A stretch of 36,688 nt of DNA from Thermoplasmata archaeon. Lineage in GTDB: Archaea; Thermoplasmatota; Thermoplasmata; Thermoplasmatales; Thermoplasmataceae. The notes under the pieces were generated by a model. The model saw only the letters and a program-made list of their open reading frames with translations, searched no databases and was not told the origin of the DNA. Below are positions 7,023 through 15,446 of the stretch, in pieces. Positions within the stretch are counted from its first letter, which is position 1. Every line of letters begins with the position of its first letter. Position numbers and translations under genes: made by a program. The stretch spans positions 1 to 36,688 of the forward strand of contig JAKAYM010000004.1 in assembly GCA_021826795.1 (NCBI GenBank), given 5' to 3'.

Positions 7023-8363
7023 ATGAAATATAAAGTAGTTTTGACAATAATAGTCGTAATGGTAATGGCCATGTCAGTATCTGCAGCTGTTCCCATTGCA
7101 TCAGGCAACAATGTGCAGCAGAATGCAGTTTCTGGGAACACCGGTTCAAGTGGAATGCTTGGCAATGGAAATCTTAATGCCAGTTTTAATTCCAGTATAA
7201 ATGCACATTTTAAGGATATGCATAATTACGGTGCACATTTAACATATAATGCTACCACTGGAAAAATTTCAGGGAGATTTTTAACTGCAAATTTCAAATC
7301 CGGAGTTTTTTCCAATATAACATACAATATCACATCCACAGAGCTTATCAGCAAAATGTATGCAAATGGGACATCACCCTTCGGTATGCGCATGCCGCTT
7401 ATCAAGTTCTTCCAGGGCACAAATGTAATTGGAAATCTCTTTATGTACACCAACACATCATCATTCTTTGTAATGCATAACAATCCTGCTATTGAAACAA
7501 ATATGCTGGTATACAACGGGACTATACACATATATGTGCCTTCCAATGCAACAATATATAATACATCAAACAACATGCAGGTTACATATTCTGCAAATGC
7601 TACCCTCAACGCGCAGGTAAATAATTCTGCCATGAATTCAAATTTTGCCTTGGATACAATGATAAACTTCAATAACATTATCAATGCAGGAAGACAGATG
7701 ATAATTATTGATAACAACGGAACAATAGCAATGTTATTTGTCCACAATGGTTATTTCAATGTAACAGGCCACGAAATATCAATAAGATCTGGAACATTAG
7801 GTCCTGTATTTGTAAATATGGTTGTTCCACCAGGAATGCAAAGAGTCGCTTATAATAAAACGGTTATGCATGGAATAATGAAGGGAATTGTTTCCTCAGA
7901 AATAGATTTAAATATGGTTAATGGGACAATGAAAAACAGCACTATATACTACAATTCCTCAATTCACATGGTATTTACCGGTAAGACATCTTCAACAGTA
8001 TCATTCGATGTGAACTCATCTGTTAATCACCATACAATAGTAGCCATATTCATAGGTAATAACGTTACCAGGAATACTGGTCATGAATATGTGAAATTCG
8101 ATGGAACAATATTATCATTTGTCAGTGTTTCAACTCTAATGAATGAAACAAGCAACACCCATGCTTATTATTCCTATGTCAATAGCTCATCTGGAATGTA
8201 CGTACTCGTTTATATACCGCACTTCTCCAATCATATCATAGATGTATCAGATGTCCCATTCAAGGCAGTTAACAATTATATAGAATATTACATTATTGGT
8301 GGTGTTATTGCAGCACTTGCAATAATCGGAGTGGCAGCCTATACAATAAAGAAGAGAAAATAA
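7023..8363 (+). CDS. Secreted, membrane-anchored surface protein, probably glycosylated
   Basis: I do not recognise a named family. The 446-residue protein begins with a signal peptide (MKYKVVLTIIVVMVMAMSVSA, cleavage likely near A-AVP). It ends in a single helix (YIIGGVIAALAIIGVAAYTI) followed by KKRK, so the bulk faces outside with the tail inside. The outer part is rich in Asn, Thr and Ser, has many N-X-S/T sequons and no cysteines that I noticed, and looks like repeated beta-strand segments. Wall-less Thermoplasmatales carry N-glycosylated surface proteins, so a role in the cell envelope is reasonable but unproved. It has its own promoter and no operon partner. A short weak inverted repeat follows the stop codon. 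Confidence 0.75.
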   Translation: MKYKVVLTIIVVMVMAMSVSAAVPIASGNNVQQNAVSGNTGSSGMLGNGNLNASFNSSINAHFKDMHNYGAHLTYNATTGKISGRFLTANFKSGVFSNITYNITSTELISKMYANGTSPFGMRMPLIKFFQGTNVIGNLFMYTNTSSFFVMHNNPAIETNMLVYNGTIHIYVPSNATIYNTSNNMQVTYSANATLNAQVNNSAMNSNFALDTMINFNNIINAGRQMIIIDNNGTIAMLFVHNGYFNVTGHEISIRSGTLGPVFVNMVVPPGMQRVAYNKTVMHGIMKGIVSSEIDLNMVNGTMKNSTIYYNSSIHMVFTGKTSSTVSFDVNSSVNHHTIVAIFIGNNVTRNTGHEYVKFDGTILSFVSVSTLMNETSNTHAYYSYVNSSSGMYVLVYIPHFSNHIIDVSDVPFKAVNNYIEYYIIGGVIAALAIIGVAAYTIKKRK

Positions 8364-8381
8364 ATTTTATTTTTATAAAAT
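8364..8381 (+). terminator. Possible AT-rich hairpin terminator after the surface-protein gene
   Basis: Directly after the TAA, ATTTTAT and ATAAAAT form a 7-bp inverted repeat around TTTT. It is U-rich and could end transcription, but a hairpin this AT-rich is weak and common by chance here. The rest of the gap to 8561 holds nothing I can name. Confidence 0.25.
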
Positions 8382-8561
8382 ATGGGTAGTCCTATATTCC
8401 CTAGAATATTAGACAATTCTCATATTTATTAATTTGAAATATTATTGGCATGCAGAAAAGCATACAATATACTGTTAATTATAGAAAGGTTAAATAAAAT
8501 AATTTCAGGAGATATAGTAAGGAACACGCAAATGTAAAGATTATGAAAATAATTATCATTT

Positions 8562-8780
8562 CTAAGTTTTATAATGTTGTGTTTTATGTTGTTTGTAGAA
8601 ATGTAAAGTAATAAATATTACAGAAATCAAAATGAAAGTGAATAAGATTAACAGATATTTAAACACTATCTGATTTTCCATTATACCATAAATTGATATT
8701 ATAATACCTAACATTGCCTCAATAAACATGAAAATTATTCCTACGAATAGACTGTATTTGTATATTTTATTTTTGTTCAT
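8562..8780 (-). CDS. Small two-helix membrane protein, candidate immunity protein
   Basis: A 72-residue protein with a positively charged start (MNKNKIYKYS), two long hydrophobic helices (about residues 10-32 and 38-61, the latter KYLLILFTFILISVIFITLHF) and a basic tail (KQHKTQHYKT). I know no family for it. It starts 15 bases after the stop codon of the putative peptide-precursor gene, with a Shine-Dalgarno-like GTGAT in the gap (8790-8786), so the two are very likely co-transcribed and coupled. Small two-helix membrane proteins encoded right after hydrophobic bacteriocin genes often give self-protection, and this is the basis for the suggestion. It could equally be a processing or export helper. 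Coding status is supported by the coupling and the regular membrane pattern. Confidence 0.5.
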   Translation of the reverse strand: MNKNKIYKYSLFVGIIFMFIEAMLGIIISIYGIMENQIVFKYLLILFTFILISVIFITLHFYKQHKTQHYKT

Positions 8781-8795
8781 TATTTATCACTGAAA

Positions 8796-9902
8796 TTAAA
8801 CCCATGAAGGAAACCATGGGTCTCCAGTAGGCCAATCACAAGCATAGCCCATACTTATCCAACCACCAATTACCCCCAGAGCAGCAATAACCACAAAGAA
8901 TATGGGCCACGCTAACCCACCGGTGCCTATAACCAACGCTGCTCCACCAATTAAACTTATAGCTGCACCTATCTCTAGTGCTACACTTAAATCACACATC
9001 CAGCTCCAATCTATTCCTACCGTCTTATTTATCTCCATATTTTTTATATTGTTATCTGTAGACTTTAACATATTACTCATTGCCAATGCTATGTATGAGT
9101 ATTCTATACCGAATTTATGCAGTGTATTATCTGTCGAGAACATATAATTGATTGATATTAATTTTATACTGTTTATTAAGTTTTTCATTTCATTATTATA
9201 TGTTGATTTATAGTCAAGTGTAAACTCATTGCCGAGGAGTATTTTAGATGAATTGATTGGTACTATGTTTGCATATATGTATGAAACGTTTTCTGAATTA
9301 TTGCTGTATATTATATCGCCTATTTCAACCCTATAATCCTTGAATGTATCTGTGAATGCTATTGTATACTTTATATCTGAATTGTTATAGCACTGTAGAA
9401 GATAGTTTGTATTGTTTGTTCCTGTATAGCTGTATCCTGATGCCTTGAGTGTATTGTTTTTTATGTCCCTGTTCTCATATGCCCTTACACTGTTTATTGA
9501 TTTGCTGCTTATTTCCCCATACTGTATATTCCCTGACTGTGAGATGTCGAAGTTGTTCATGTATGTTATATTGCCTATTTTAACATATTTGGTAGTGGCA
9601 GTATGGTTATTTATAATATCAGAATTATTATGGTCAACATTGTCTGAAAATGCCATCATGACAAACAAAAGCGCTATAATTATTGATAGTCCTATAATAT
9701 ACTTTTGCTTCTTATAAAATATAACACATAGATATATAAAGTTTTGGTATAAATATCTGTCATAATAATGAACAATACGTATATATATTATAACTAAGTA
9801 GAGAATATTATAAAATATCACATCCGTAAAAAGGAAATGCAATGAATAGAACCAAGTTAATGATAAGACAACTAATAGATTATTGAATATCATGTATTTC
9901 AA
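8796..9902 (-). CDS. Membrane-anchored precursor with hydrophobic Gly-rich two-Cys C-terminus (archaeocin-like?)
   Basis: Unrecognised protein of up to 368 residues. Residues 65-86 are a signal anchor (KKQKYIIGLSIIIALLF). Residues 90-295 are an Asn/Ser/Tyr-rich outer domain with N-glycosylation sequons. The last ~73 residues change character: GIDWSWMCD, two Gly-rich helices containing IGG, TGG and IGG, then GYACDWPTGDPWFPSWV. C303 and C355 bracket the hydrophobic core, each followed by Asp. Halocin C8 is likewise made as a long precursor whose C-terminal ~76 residues are the Cys-bearing toxin; here only the layout is similar, not the sequence. The start is unclear: TTG 9902 or ATG 9893, with a TATA-like box at 9923-9936, add a hydrophobic 60-residue lead. 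Another TATA box (9731-9741) lies closer to the anchor but has no usual start codon after it. It is followed directly by a small membrane protein. Confidence 0.5.
   Translation of the reverse strand: MKYMIFNNLLVVLSLTWFYSLHFLFTDVIFYNILYLVIIYIRIVHYYDRYLYQNFIYLCVIFYKKQKYIIGLSIIIALLFVMMAFSDNVDHNNSDIINNHTATTKYVKIGNITYMNNFDISQSGNIQYGEISSKSINSVRAYENRDIKNNTLKASGYSYTGTNNTNYLLQCYNNSDIKYTIAFTDTFKDYRVEIGDIIYSNNSENVSYIYANIVPINSSKILLGNEFTLDYKSTYNNEMKNLINSIKLISINYMFSTDNTLHKFGIEYSYIALAMSNMLKSTDNNIKNMEINKTVGIDWSWMCDLSVALEIGAAISLIGGAALVIGTGGLAWPIFFVVIAALGVIGGWISMGYACDWPTGDPWFPSWV
9731..9741 (-). promoter_or_regulatory. TATA-like box inside the 5' part of the putative precursor frame
   Basis: CTTTATATATC on the minus strand predicts a transcript start near 9710, just before the signal-anchor codons of the precursor gene. 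No ATG, GTG or TTG in frame lies close by, so either a rare start codon is used or this is a chance AT-rich match. If it is real, 9711-10069 is a gene-free, AT-rich stretch of about 360 bases apart from the glyA promoter. Confidence 0.3.
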
Positions 9903-10040
9903 TGACCATGAATAGTCAAATCAATAATAAAATAAGATGGGCTACCGAGATTTATAAAGGAATTAACATAAGATGTTATAATTATCTATAATTAACAGTA
10001 AATAGTAAAAATTGATATAGTATATTTTATAAACTAAAGA

Positions 10041-10048
10041 TAAATATA
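10041..10048 (+). promoter_or_regulatory. TATA box of glyA
   Basis: TAAATATA is centred 26 bases ahead of the glyA ATG at 10070; no Shine-Dalgarno site is seen, so a leaderless message is likely. Confidence 0.55.
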
Positions 10049-10069
10049 CCTTTTTATATTATCTACTTA

Positions 10070-11371
10070 ATGATAAACAAAAGCGATGAATTTTTGGAGG
10101 ATGCACTTTTTATAAGGGAACTTGCAATGAAGCATAATAAGTTTTTTGAGGAAAGCATACCTCTCATAGCATCTGAAAATATAATGAGCCCAATGGCAAT
10201 GGAAATGCTTCTCACAGATCTCGGATTCAGATATGCTGAGGGCCTGCCGCATAAAAGATACTATCAGGGAAATCAGTTTGTTGATATTATAGAAGATAAG
10301 GTGACAGATCTTGGAAGGGCATTGTTCAATGCAAAGTATGTTGACCCCCGTCCACTTTCAGGAACCAATTCTAACATGGCGGTATTGTACGCATTTACAA
10401 AGCCAGGTGATACTATAACTACGCCTGCATTATCCGGTGGTGGCCATATAAGTTCTGCGCCATTCGGTGCCGTCGGGTTCAGGGGATTGAAGACGGTTAA
10501 TTATCCCTTTGATGTTGATGAAATGAATATTGACATTGACGGAACCATAAAGGTTCTGAAACAGGTTAAACCAAAACTGGCATGGTTCGGTCAGTCTGTC
10601 TTCCTTTTCCCGACCCCACTGAAAGAATTGAGGGACACATTTAATGAAATCGGGTCTACGGTCGTCTATGACGCAGCACATGTTCTCGGTTTAATAGGGG
10701 GAAAGCAGTTCCAGGATCCACTGAGAGAGGGCGCACAGATCCTTACCGGAAGCACGCATAAAACACTTCCAGGGCCACAGCATGGCATAATTGTCGGTGA
10801 AACAGACGATGAGAAATGGAAAAAGGTACAGCGCGGCGTATTTCCAGGTACTTTGAGCAATCATCATTTAAATGCTATGGCAGCTCTGGGAGTTACCCTT
10901 GCAGAACATCTTGACTTCGGGGAATCCTATGCAAAACAGATAATTAAAAATGCACAGACACTGGGTTCTGAATTGAATAAATACGGTTTCAAAGTCCTTG
11001 GAGAAAAAAATGGATTTACAAAATCCCATACACTTGCAATTGATGTTTCAAAGAACGGCGGTGGCAAGGAAGTTGCTGAAAAACTTGAAAGCTGCAATAT
11101 AGTACTGAACAAGAACCTGCTTCCATACGATGACAATAAAAAATCAATGAACCCCAGCGGGATAAGAATAGGAACACAGGAAGTAACCAGAATAGGTTTC
11201 AAAGAGTCCGATATAAAGTATCTTGCAGAATTGATCAGCGATATAATCATCAAAAAGAAAGACCCGGAAGCTATGGCTGAAAAGGTAAGGGACTTCAAAT
11301 CTCAGTTCCAGCAGGTTCAATACTGTTTCGGGAAATTAAAACCATATGAATATATAGAACTTTTTAAATAA
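10070..11371 (+). CDS. glyA: Serine hydroxymethyltransferase
   Basis: Interconverts serine and glycine while moving a one-carbon unit to or from a pterin carrier in the cytoplasm. The 433-residue sequence covers the whole fold-type-I PLP enzyme. It has the substrate-binding N-terminus (ESIPLIASEN, 28-37), RYYQGNQFVDIIE (63-75), the cofactor Asp/His region VVYDAAHVLGLIGG, and the PLP lysine K231 in TGSTHKTLPGPQ. The C-terminal NPSGIRIGTQEVTRIG contains the carboxylate-binding Arg. The archaeal form lacks some bacterial insertions, consistent with use of a modified folate or methanopterin-like carrier. The start at 10070 is set by the TATA box. It is transcribed alone and is convergent with mqnC. 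Confidence 0.95.
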   Translation: MINKSDEFLEDALFIRELAMKHNKFFEESIPLIASENIMSPMAMEMLLTDLGFRYAEGLPHKRYYQGNQFVDIIEDKVTDLGRALFNAKYVDPRPLSGTNSNMAVLYAFTKPGDTITTPALSGGGHISSAPFGAVGFRGLKTVNYPFDVDEMNIDIDGTIKVLKQVKPKLAWFGQSVFLFPTPLKELRDTFNEIGSTVVYDAAHVLGLIGGKQFQDPLREGAQILTGSTHKTLPGPQHGIIVGETDDEKWKKVQRGVFPGTLSNHHLNAMAALGVTLAEHLDFGESYAKQIIKNAQTLGSELNKYGFKVLGEKNGFTKSHTLAIDVSKNGGGKEVAEKLESCNIVLNKNLLPYDDNKKSMNPSGIRIGTQEVTRIGFKESDIKYLAELISDIIIKKKDPEAMAEKVRDFKSQFQQVQYCFGKLKPYEYIELFK

Positions 11372-11372
11372 T

Positions 11373-11386
11373 AATTTTATAAAATT
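11373..11386. terminator. Perfect AT palindrome between glyA and mqnC
   Basis: AATTTTATAAAATT is its own reverse complement and sits between the stop codons of two convergent genes. It gives U-rich tracts on both transcripts, which could serve as a two-way terminator. In DNA this AT-rich such palindromes also occur by chance. Confidence 0.3.
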
Positions 11387-11393
11387 TAATATT

Positions 11394-12491
11394 TTAATAT
11401 GTTTTGATAGGACGGTACAGATTATCCCTTTCAACAGGAATCATATTTAATTGTTTTATGGAATTAATTATATAATCCTTTCTGAGATTACCCACCTGCT
11501 TTCCCGTTGCAGGTATAACCTTTTCATCGTATATTGTACCTCCCCAGTCATTCGCACCGAAGAGTATAGCCATCTGGGCCATCTGCATGCCATTTGTGAG
11601 CCATGAGCTCTGTATTACCGGCAAATCCTTATTGAAAACTATCCTTGCAATAGCAATATTTTTCAGGACAGAAACACCTCCGGACCTGTATTTATAGCCT
11701 TCCTTTGCAAGCTCGGTATTTCCTGGCTCAAAATTCCACGGTGTAAATGATAAAAATCCATGATACTTTTTCTGTAATTCTAAAATAGAAAGAAGATGAT
11801 GTGCCTTATCCATTGAAGTCTCAAGATGACCAAACATCATAGTTGCAGATGTATGTATTCCAAGCTTATGCGCCTCTTCCATGATTTCAAGCCACTGCCT
11901 CCCGCTTGCTTCCGGCCTCCCCATTCTTTTTCTGACATTTCCGTCAAGTATCTCACCACCTGCACCCGGAATGGTCTCAAGACCGCTTTCCCTCAATCTG
12001 ATCAGAAGGTCCTTTACAGGAATATGTGCCTTTAGAGATATAAAATGTAGCTCAGAAGTGGAAAGGCCATGTATTCCAAGGCCAGGAAATTCCTTTCTTA
12101 TTCTCTGGAATAATTCAGTGTAATATGAAAGATCAAGAAAAGAATTAACTCCGCCCTGTATGAGCAGCTGCTTAATCCCGTAAGGTTCATAGTATTTTTT
12201 TATTTCATCAATTACGCCATCTACGGATAATGTATATGCATCACTATCCGTCTGTGTCCTATAAAACGCACAGAAGTGGCACCTCACATTGCATATGTTT
12301 GTATAATTGAGTATCAAATTTGAAACAAACGAAACCTTTTTTCCAGATATTCCGTCCGTTATTGATCTCGCAAGGTGTCCAAGGTCTCTCAGGCTGGCTG
12401 AATCGTAAAGATATACAATTTCATTTTCATCCAGCGTCTCATCATTCTTTATTTTATTTTCAATGTCATCCAGGTAACTGTAAGAAATCAT
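11394..12491 (-). CDS. mqnC: Cyclic dehypoxanthinyl futalosine synthase (radical SAM)
   Basis: Radical SAM enzyme of the futalosine route to menaquinone. It closes dehypoxanthine futalosine into a spirocyclic product. The 365 residues include the 4Fe-4S motif C67-x3-C71-x2-C74 in NICNVRCHFCAFYR, the LLIQGGVN loop, and the family stretches ETIPGAGGEILDGNVR and TSATMMFGHLE. The tail includes SFTPWNFEPGNTELA and QSSWLTNGMQMAQMAILFGANDWGGT, the latter given here only as a landmark. GAGGEIL and TATMMFGH distinguish it from its paralogue MqnE. It follows mqnA after a 39-base gap. A TATA-like AAATAAATATA lies about 26 bases ahead of the ATG, so it may also be transcribed by itself. Confidence 0.9.
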   Translation of the reverse strand: MISYSYLDDIENKIKNDETLDENEIVYLYDSASLRDLGHLARSITDGISGKKVSFVSNLILNYTNICNVRCHFCAFYRTQTDSDAYTLSVDGVIDEIKKYYEPYGIKQLLIQGGVNSFLDLSYYTELFQRIRKEFPGLGIHGLSTSELHFISLKAHIPVKDLLIRLRESGLETIPGAGGEILDGNVRKRMGRPEASGRQWLEIMEEAHKLGIHTSATMMFGHLETSMDKAHHLLSILELQKKYHGFLSFTPWNFEPGNTELAKEGYKYRSGGVSVLKNIAIARIVFNKDLPVIQSSWLTNGMQMAQMAILFGANDWGGTIYDEKVIPATGKQVGNLRKDYIINSIKQLNMIPVERDNLYRPIKTY

Positions 12492-12530
12492 AATTATAAT
12501 ATAGCTTTATAAAATAAATATATTCCCAAT

Positions 12531-13286
12531 TCAATGGCCTGCAATTTTTGCTTTATATTCTCCGGATAAGCCTTCTATAAATTCTATGGTTCTCATTACA
12601 GGGTCATTGAAAGAATAATCTATATTTCTGTAATATTCACGCATGACCTCTTCTTTGACATTGAATTTCATTGAATTTGATTTTACAGCCTCTTTAATGT
12701 ATTTTTTAGATTCTTCTATACGTCCATTCAGGTAGTTTACCATGCTGCTGTCTACATCTGTGTCCTTAAGTGCAACAGCAACGGCATAAACAGGGTACAT
12801 ATTATACTGTTTGGAAAATTCAAGGCCAATATCCATAAGTATATTCAAATTACCGGAATAGGCTTCTATAGCATTGTCTCCTATAACCAGTGCATAATCT
12901 GCTGTCTTCGACAGATTAATTGCATCTGTATATTGTGATTCATTGATCTGATATGGTATCCCCATCCTGTCCAGCACCAGTTTCATATACAATTCCGTGG
13001 TTTTTGTCAATGATGTAACATTTACGTTTATGTTTTCTTTCAAATAATTGAGCCTGGAAACCAGGAGTGTGGATACTGTATTTGCACGGGAATGAATATT
13101 AATGCTCTTTACAAGCTTCAATTTATCCCTATTATTTATAAAAGAAACAAGCGATACCATACCTATCTCTATCCGGCCTTCCAGCACGTATTTCAGGTTT
13201 GTAGCTGCACTGTTTCTTACTGTTTCTCCTGAGGGAAAAGCCATATAAAGTGGGTCAGAATGTGATAAATTAATGAGCCCTATCAT
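12531..13286 (-). CDS. mqnA: Chorismate dehydratase
   Basis: MqnA removes water from chorismate to give 3-enolpyruvylbenzoate, the first step of the futalosine pathway. The 251-residue protein has the periplasmic-binding-like fold of the family. Recognisable features are IGLINLSHSDPLYMAF at the N-terminus (family: vNylNaxPl), VRNSAATNLKYVLEGRIEIGMVSLVSF, HSRANTVSTLLVSRL and the domain-two stretch ADYALVIGDNAIEA. There is no signal peptide, so it is cytoplasmic despite the fold. It begins one base after the stop codon of mqnE (TGA-A-ATG), so the two are coupled. Homology within the family is fairly remote, but the setting between mqnE and mqnC makes the call firm. Confidence 0.87.
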   Translation of the reverse strand: MIGLINLSHSDPLYMAFPSGETVRNSAATNLKYVLEGRIEIGMVSLVSFINNRDKLKLVKSINIHSRANTVSTLLVSRLNYLKENINVNVTSLTKTTELYMKLVLDRMGIPYQINESQYTDAINLSKTADYALVIGDNAIEAYSGNLNILMDIGLEFSKQYNMYPVYAVAVALKDTDVDSSMVNYLNGRIEESKKYIKEAVKSNSMKFNVKEEVMREYYRNIDYSFNDPVMRTIEFIEGLSGEYKAKIAGH

Positions 13287-13287
13287 T

Positions 13288-14394
13288 TCAGTAGTACTCC
13301 TTGATGTTGTAAAATGTATCCCTGAGTGCAGGCACTTTTCCTATTTCCTCTACAAGGTGGTTAAGTTCCTCAACGCTTCCTGAGTTTTTTCTGTTTGTTG
13401 CACCGAAGACCTTTTCACTGAATGCCGTACCAACAAGGTCACTTCCCCCAGACATCAGGGCAACCTGGGCAAGTTCCTTTCCCAGGGCAACCCAGTAAAC
13501 GCTGATATTCTTTATGGATTTACCCAGTATTGCCCTTGCCAGTGCGTATACTTTTATGTCCTTATCTCCTGATGCGGGCATTGTCACTTTTCCCATTTTA
13601 TACAGTGGTGTATTCTCAATACTGAATTTCAGCGGTATGAAGGATAAAAATCCTGGCTGTTCAAGCTGATTGTCCCTCAGCCTTATCATATGGTTAATTA
13701 TATCACCATAATCCTCCACCGTTCCATATGTCATCGTGGAATTGCCCTTGATTCCCAGGCTATGGATCAGCTTCGCATCTTCCAGCCACTTCTCCCCTGA
13801 AATTTTCTCCGGAGTCGTTATCTGTTTCCTGATGTTTTCATTGAATATTTCCGCACCGCCGCCTGTATGCGCATCCATCCCTGCTTTTCTGAATCTGTCT
13901 ATAATTTCAGGTATCGAGTTGCCTGTTGTTCTGGCTATAAAGTCTATTTCAGGTATTGTGAACGTTTTTAAGGTTATATCAGGAAGTATTTTCTTGACTT
14001 CCCTGAATATATCTTCATAGTATTCAATACTCAAATCCGGATTGAACCCTCCAACAATATGTATCTCCGTAACATTTAGTTCCCTAGCTTTTAAAGCTTC
14101 ATTATGCACATCTTCTACCGATAATTCAAACCCTTTTTCTGGATTATATTTCTTTATTTTATAAGGAACATAATAAGCACATATGGGACACGATGCAGTG
14201 CAGTAATTTGAATAATTTATGTTGTACGAAACAGCATAGGACACCCTATCCCCAACCTCCAGTGATGTCAGGGAATCACCGAGGGACATTAATGAATATA
14301 TATCCATATCAAGTAATTCCCCTGCATCCTTCTCTGTAATTTCTTTGCTTTTCAGGTAATCATACCAGTAATCATTATTATAAGCCATTGACAT
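13288..14394 (-). CDS. mqnE: Aminodeoxyfutalosine synthase (radical SAM)
   Basis: Joins 3-enolpyruvylbenzoate to the adenosyl part of S-adenosylmethionine to make aminodeoxyfutalosine. The 368-residue sequence has the radical SAM cluster C65-x3-C69-x2-C72 (NYCTASCPICAYY). It also has EIHIVGGFNPDLSIEYYED, TFTIPEIDFIARTTG, the family mark HTGGGAEIFNENIRKQI and NSTMTYGTVED. The motif GGGAEIF separates it from MqnC. ATG codons at 14394 and 14388 are both possible; a TATA-like TATTTATTTT centred about 25 bases ahead of the first favours 14394. It is first in an mqnE-A-C operon. The hydrolase MqnB and the later MqnD step are not encoded in this window. Confidence 0.88.
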   Translation of the reverse strand: MSMAYNNDYWYDYLKSKEITEKDAGELLDMDIYSLMSLGDSLTSLEVGDRVSYAVSYNINYSNYCTASCPICAYYVPYKIKKYNPEKGFELSVEDVHNEALKARELNVTEIHIVGGFNPDLSIEYYEDIFREVKKILPDITLKTFTIPEIDFIARTTGNSIPEIIDRFRKAGMDAHTGGGAEIFNENIRKQITTPEKISGEKWLEDAKLIHSLGIKGNSTMTYGTVEDYGDIINHMIRLRDNQLEQPGFLSFIPLKFSIENTPLYKMGKVTMPASGDKDIKVYALARAILGKSIKNISVYWVALGKELAQVALMSGGSDLVGTAFSEKVFGATNRKNSGSVEELNHLVEEIGKVPALRDTFYNIKEYY

Positions 14395-14413
14395 AAGTAA
14401 TATATTGTGACTA

Positions 14414-14423
14414 AAAATAAATA
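14414..14423 (-). promoter_or_regulatory. TATA box of the mqnE-A-C operon
   Basis: TATTTATTTT on the minus strand is centred about 25 bases before the ATG at 14394. The surrounding 95-base gap to cbiB contains no other element that I can name. Confidence 0.45.
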
Positions 14424-14489
14424 ATTATTCATATTTTATAATTTTCCGTATTTTGCTGTTATATCTTACTCGACCAGTGTCTAAGATGT

Positions 14490-15446
14490 CTAGAAAATAT
14501 ATTCTAGATGTATTACAAAAAGTATGGCAATTACAGGAATAACAAACAAGATTAGGAATATTATGGAGGATAAATAGTAAATATTCATTGCTTTTCTGAT
14601 ATCTTTGGTTTCCGGCTTGTTACCGTTGCTGTTTATTATATACTCACCATCTTTTTCAAGCACTACATTGAGCACAAGTGCCATGGCACCCATGCTGTAA
14701 CCAGCATTCAGACTATCTGTTGTATTAATAACCATAATTTTTCTATTGCTATATCCAAGCATTATGGCGCTTATCCTGAAAATTACAGGAGTTATTCTTG
14801 ATCCAAAGAAATTTATTATGGAATCTCCAGTAGCAGTACATCTGCCCAGTTCATAGTTCTGTGTATCCCTGTAGGCAACATTGGAATCCATGGTATTGAT
14901 AATTCTGGTAACAATCGCTCCTGCAAGTCCAAAAAAAGCATAGAAAAATAACGGCGTCAAATATCCATCAACAAATCCCTCAGCTATTGTCTCTATCGAT
15001 GCGGAGGCGAGACCATGGGCGTCCATGTCATTTACAGGTCTTCTTACAACCATGGCCGTAAAATATCTTGCGGATTTTAAATCGTTGTTTTCTAGTGAAT
15101 CCGTTATCTTTTTAATATGCTTACCCATTGAATTAATTGAGAAGGTACTTTTCAGAAAATATGCATATACTATGATAAAAATTATTAGCATTACTGTATT
15201 TTTCGGACGATATAAAATATATATGATTATTATAACAGGAAGTGTATTGATGATAATTACAGACAGCAGGAAAATGCAACCTGACAAAATTTTGTTTTTA
15301 AATTTACTGAAATATGGTTTAACTCTTGCTATAATCTTTCCTGTGATCACCACAGGGTGTATAATATCAGGGGGTTCACCTGCAACAGTATCCAGAATAA
15401 CCGCAATGACAAGAGTCAATATGAGTAGCTCAGCACCGTTTATCAT
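14490..15446 (-). CDS. cbiB: Adenosylcobinamide-phosphate synthase CbiB
   Basis: Integral membrane enzyme that couples adenosylcobyric acid to aminopropanol (phosphate) to give cobinamide (phosphate). The 318 residues hold several hydrophobic helices. Family stretches include LDTVAGEPPDIIHPVV near the N-terminus, ARYFTAMVVRRPVNDMDAHGLASASIETIAEGFVDGYLTPLFFYAFFGLAGA (split landmark, about residues 125-180), and DSNVAYRDTQNYELGR. In the family these are PVxxxGxxI, vgRdt, AaiEslaEn..D and YR...Y..fG. Bacterial CbiB usually has ENTSDG where EGFVDG stands here. It overlaps the end of cbiP by 4 bases (ATGA) and is the last gene of the cobalamin operon. Confidence 0.88.
   Translation of the reverse strand: MINGAELLILTLVIAVILDTVAGEPPDIIHPVVITGKIIARVKPYFSKFKNKILSGCIFLLSVIIINTLPVIIIIYILYRPKNTVMLIIFIIVYAYFLKSTFSINSMGKHIKKITDSLENNDLKSARYFTAMVVRRPVNDMDAHGLASASIETIAEGFVDGYLTPLFFYAFFGLAGAIVTRIINTMDSNVAYRDTQNYELGRCTATGDSIINFFGSRITPVIFRISAIMLGYSNRKIMVINTTDSLNAGYSMGAMALVLNVVLEKDGEYIINSNGNKPETKDIRKAMNIYYLSSIIFLILFVIPVIAILFVIHLEYIF

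Noticed and set aside
7226..7747. A 173-residue minus-strand frame antisense to the surface-protein gene
   Set aside because: It is the mirror of an Asn/Thr/Ile-rich gene, has no promoter or family match, and the plus-strand frame has a signal peptide, an anchor and a TATA box.
8382..8561. tRNA or small RNA gene in the intergenic gap
   Set aside because: No cloverleaf, TTCGA-type loop or GC-rich stem could be found in this AT-rich stretch, nor in the gaps 9903-10040 and 35452-35648.
10927..11298. A 123-residue frame antisense to glyA
   Set aside because: glyA is unmistakable over this stretch; the antisense frame shows no motif or start signal.
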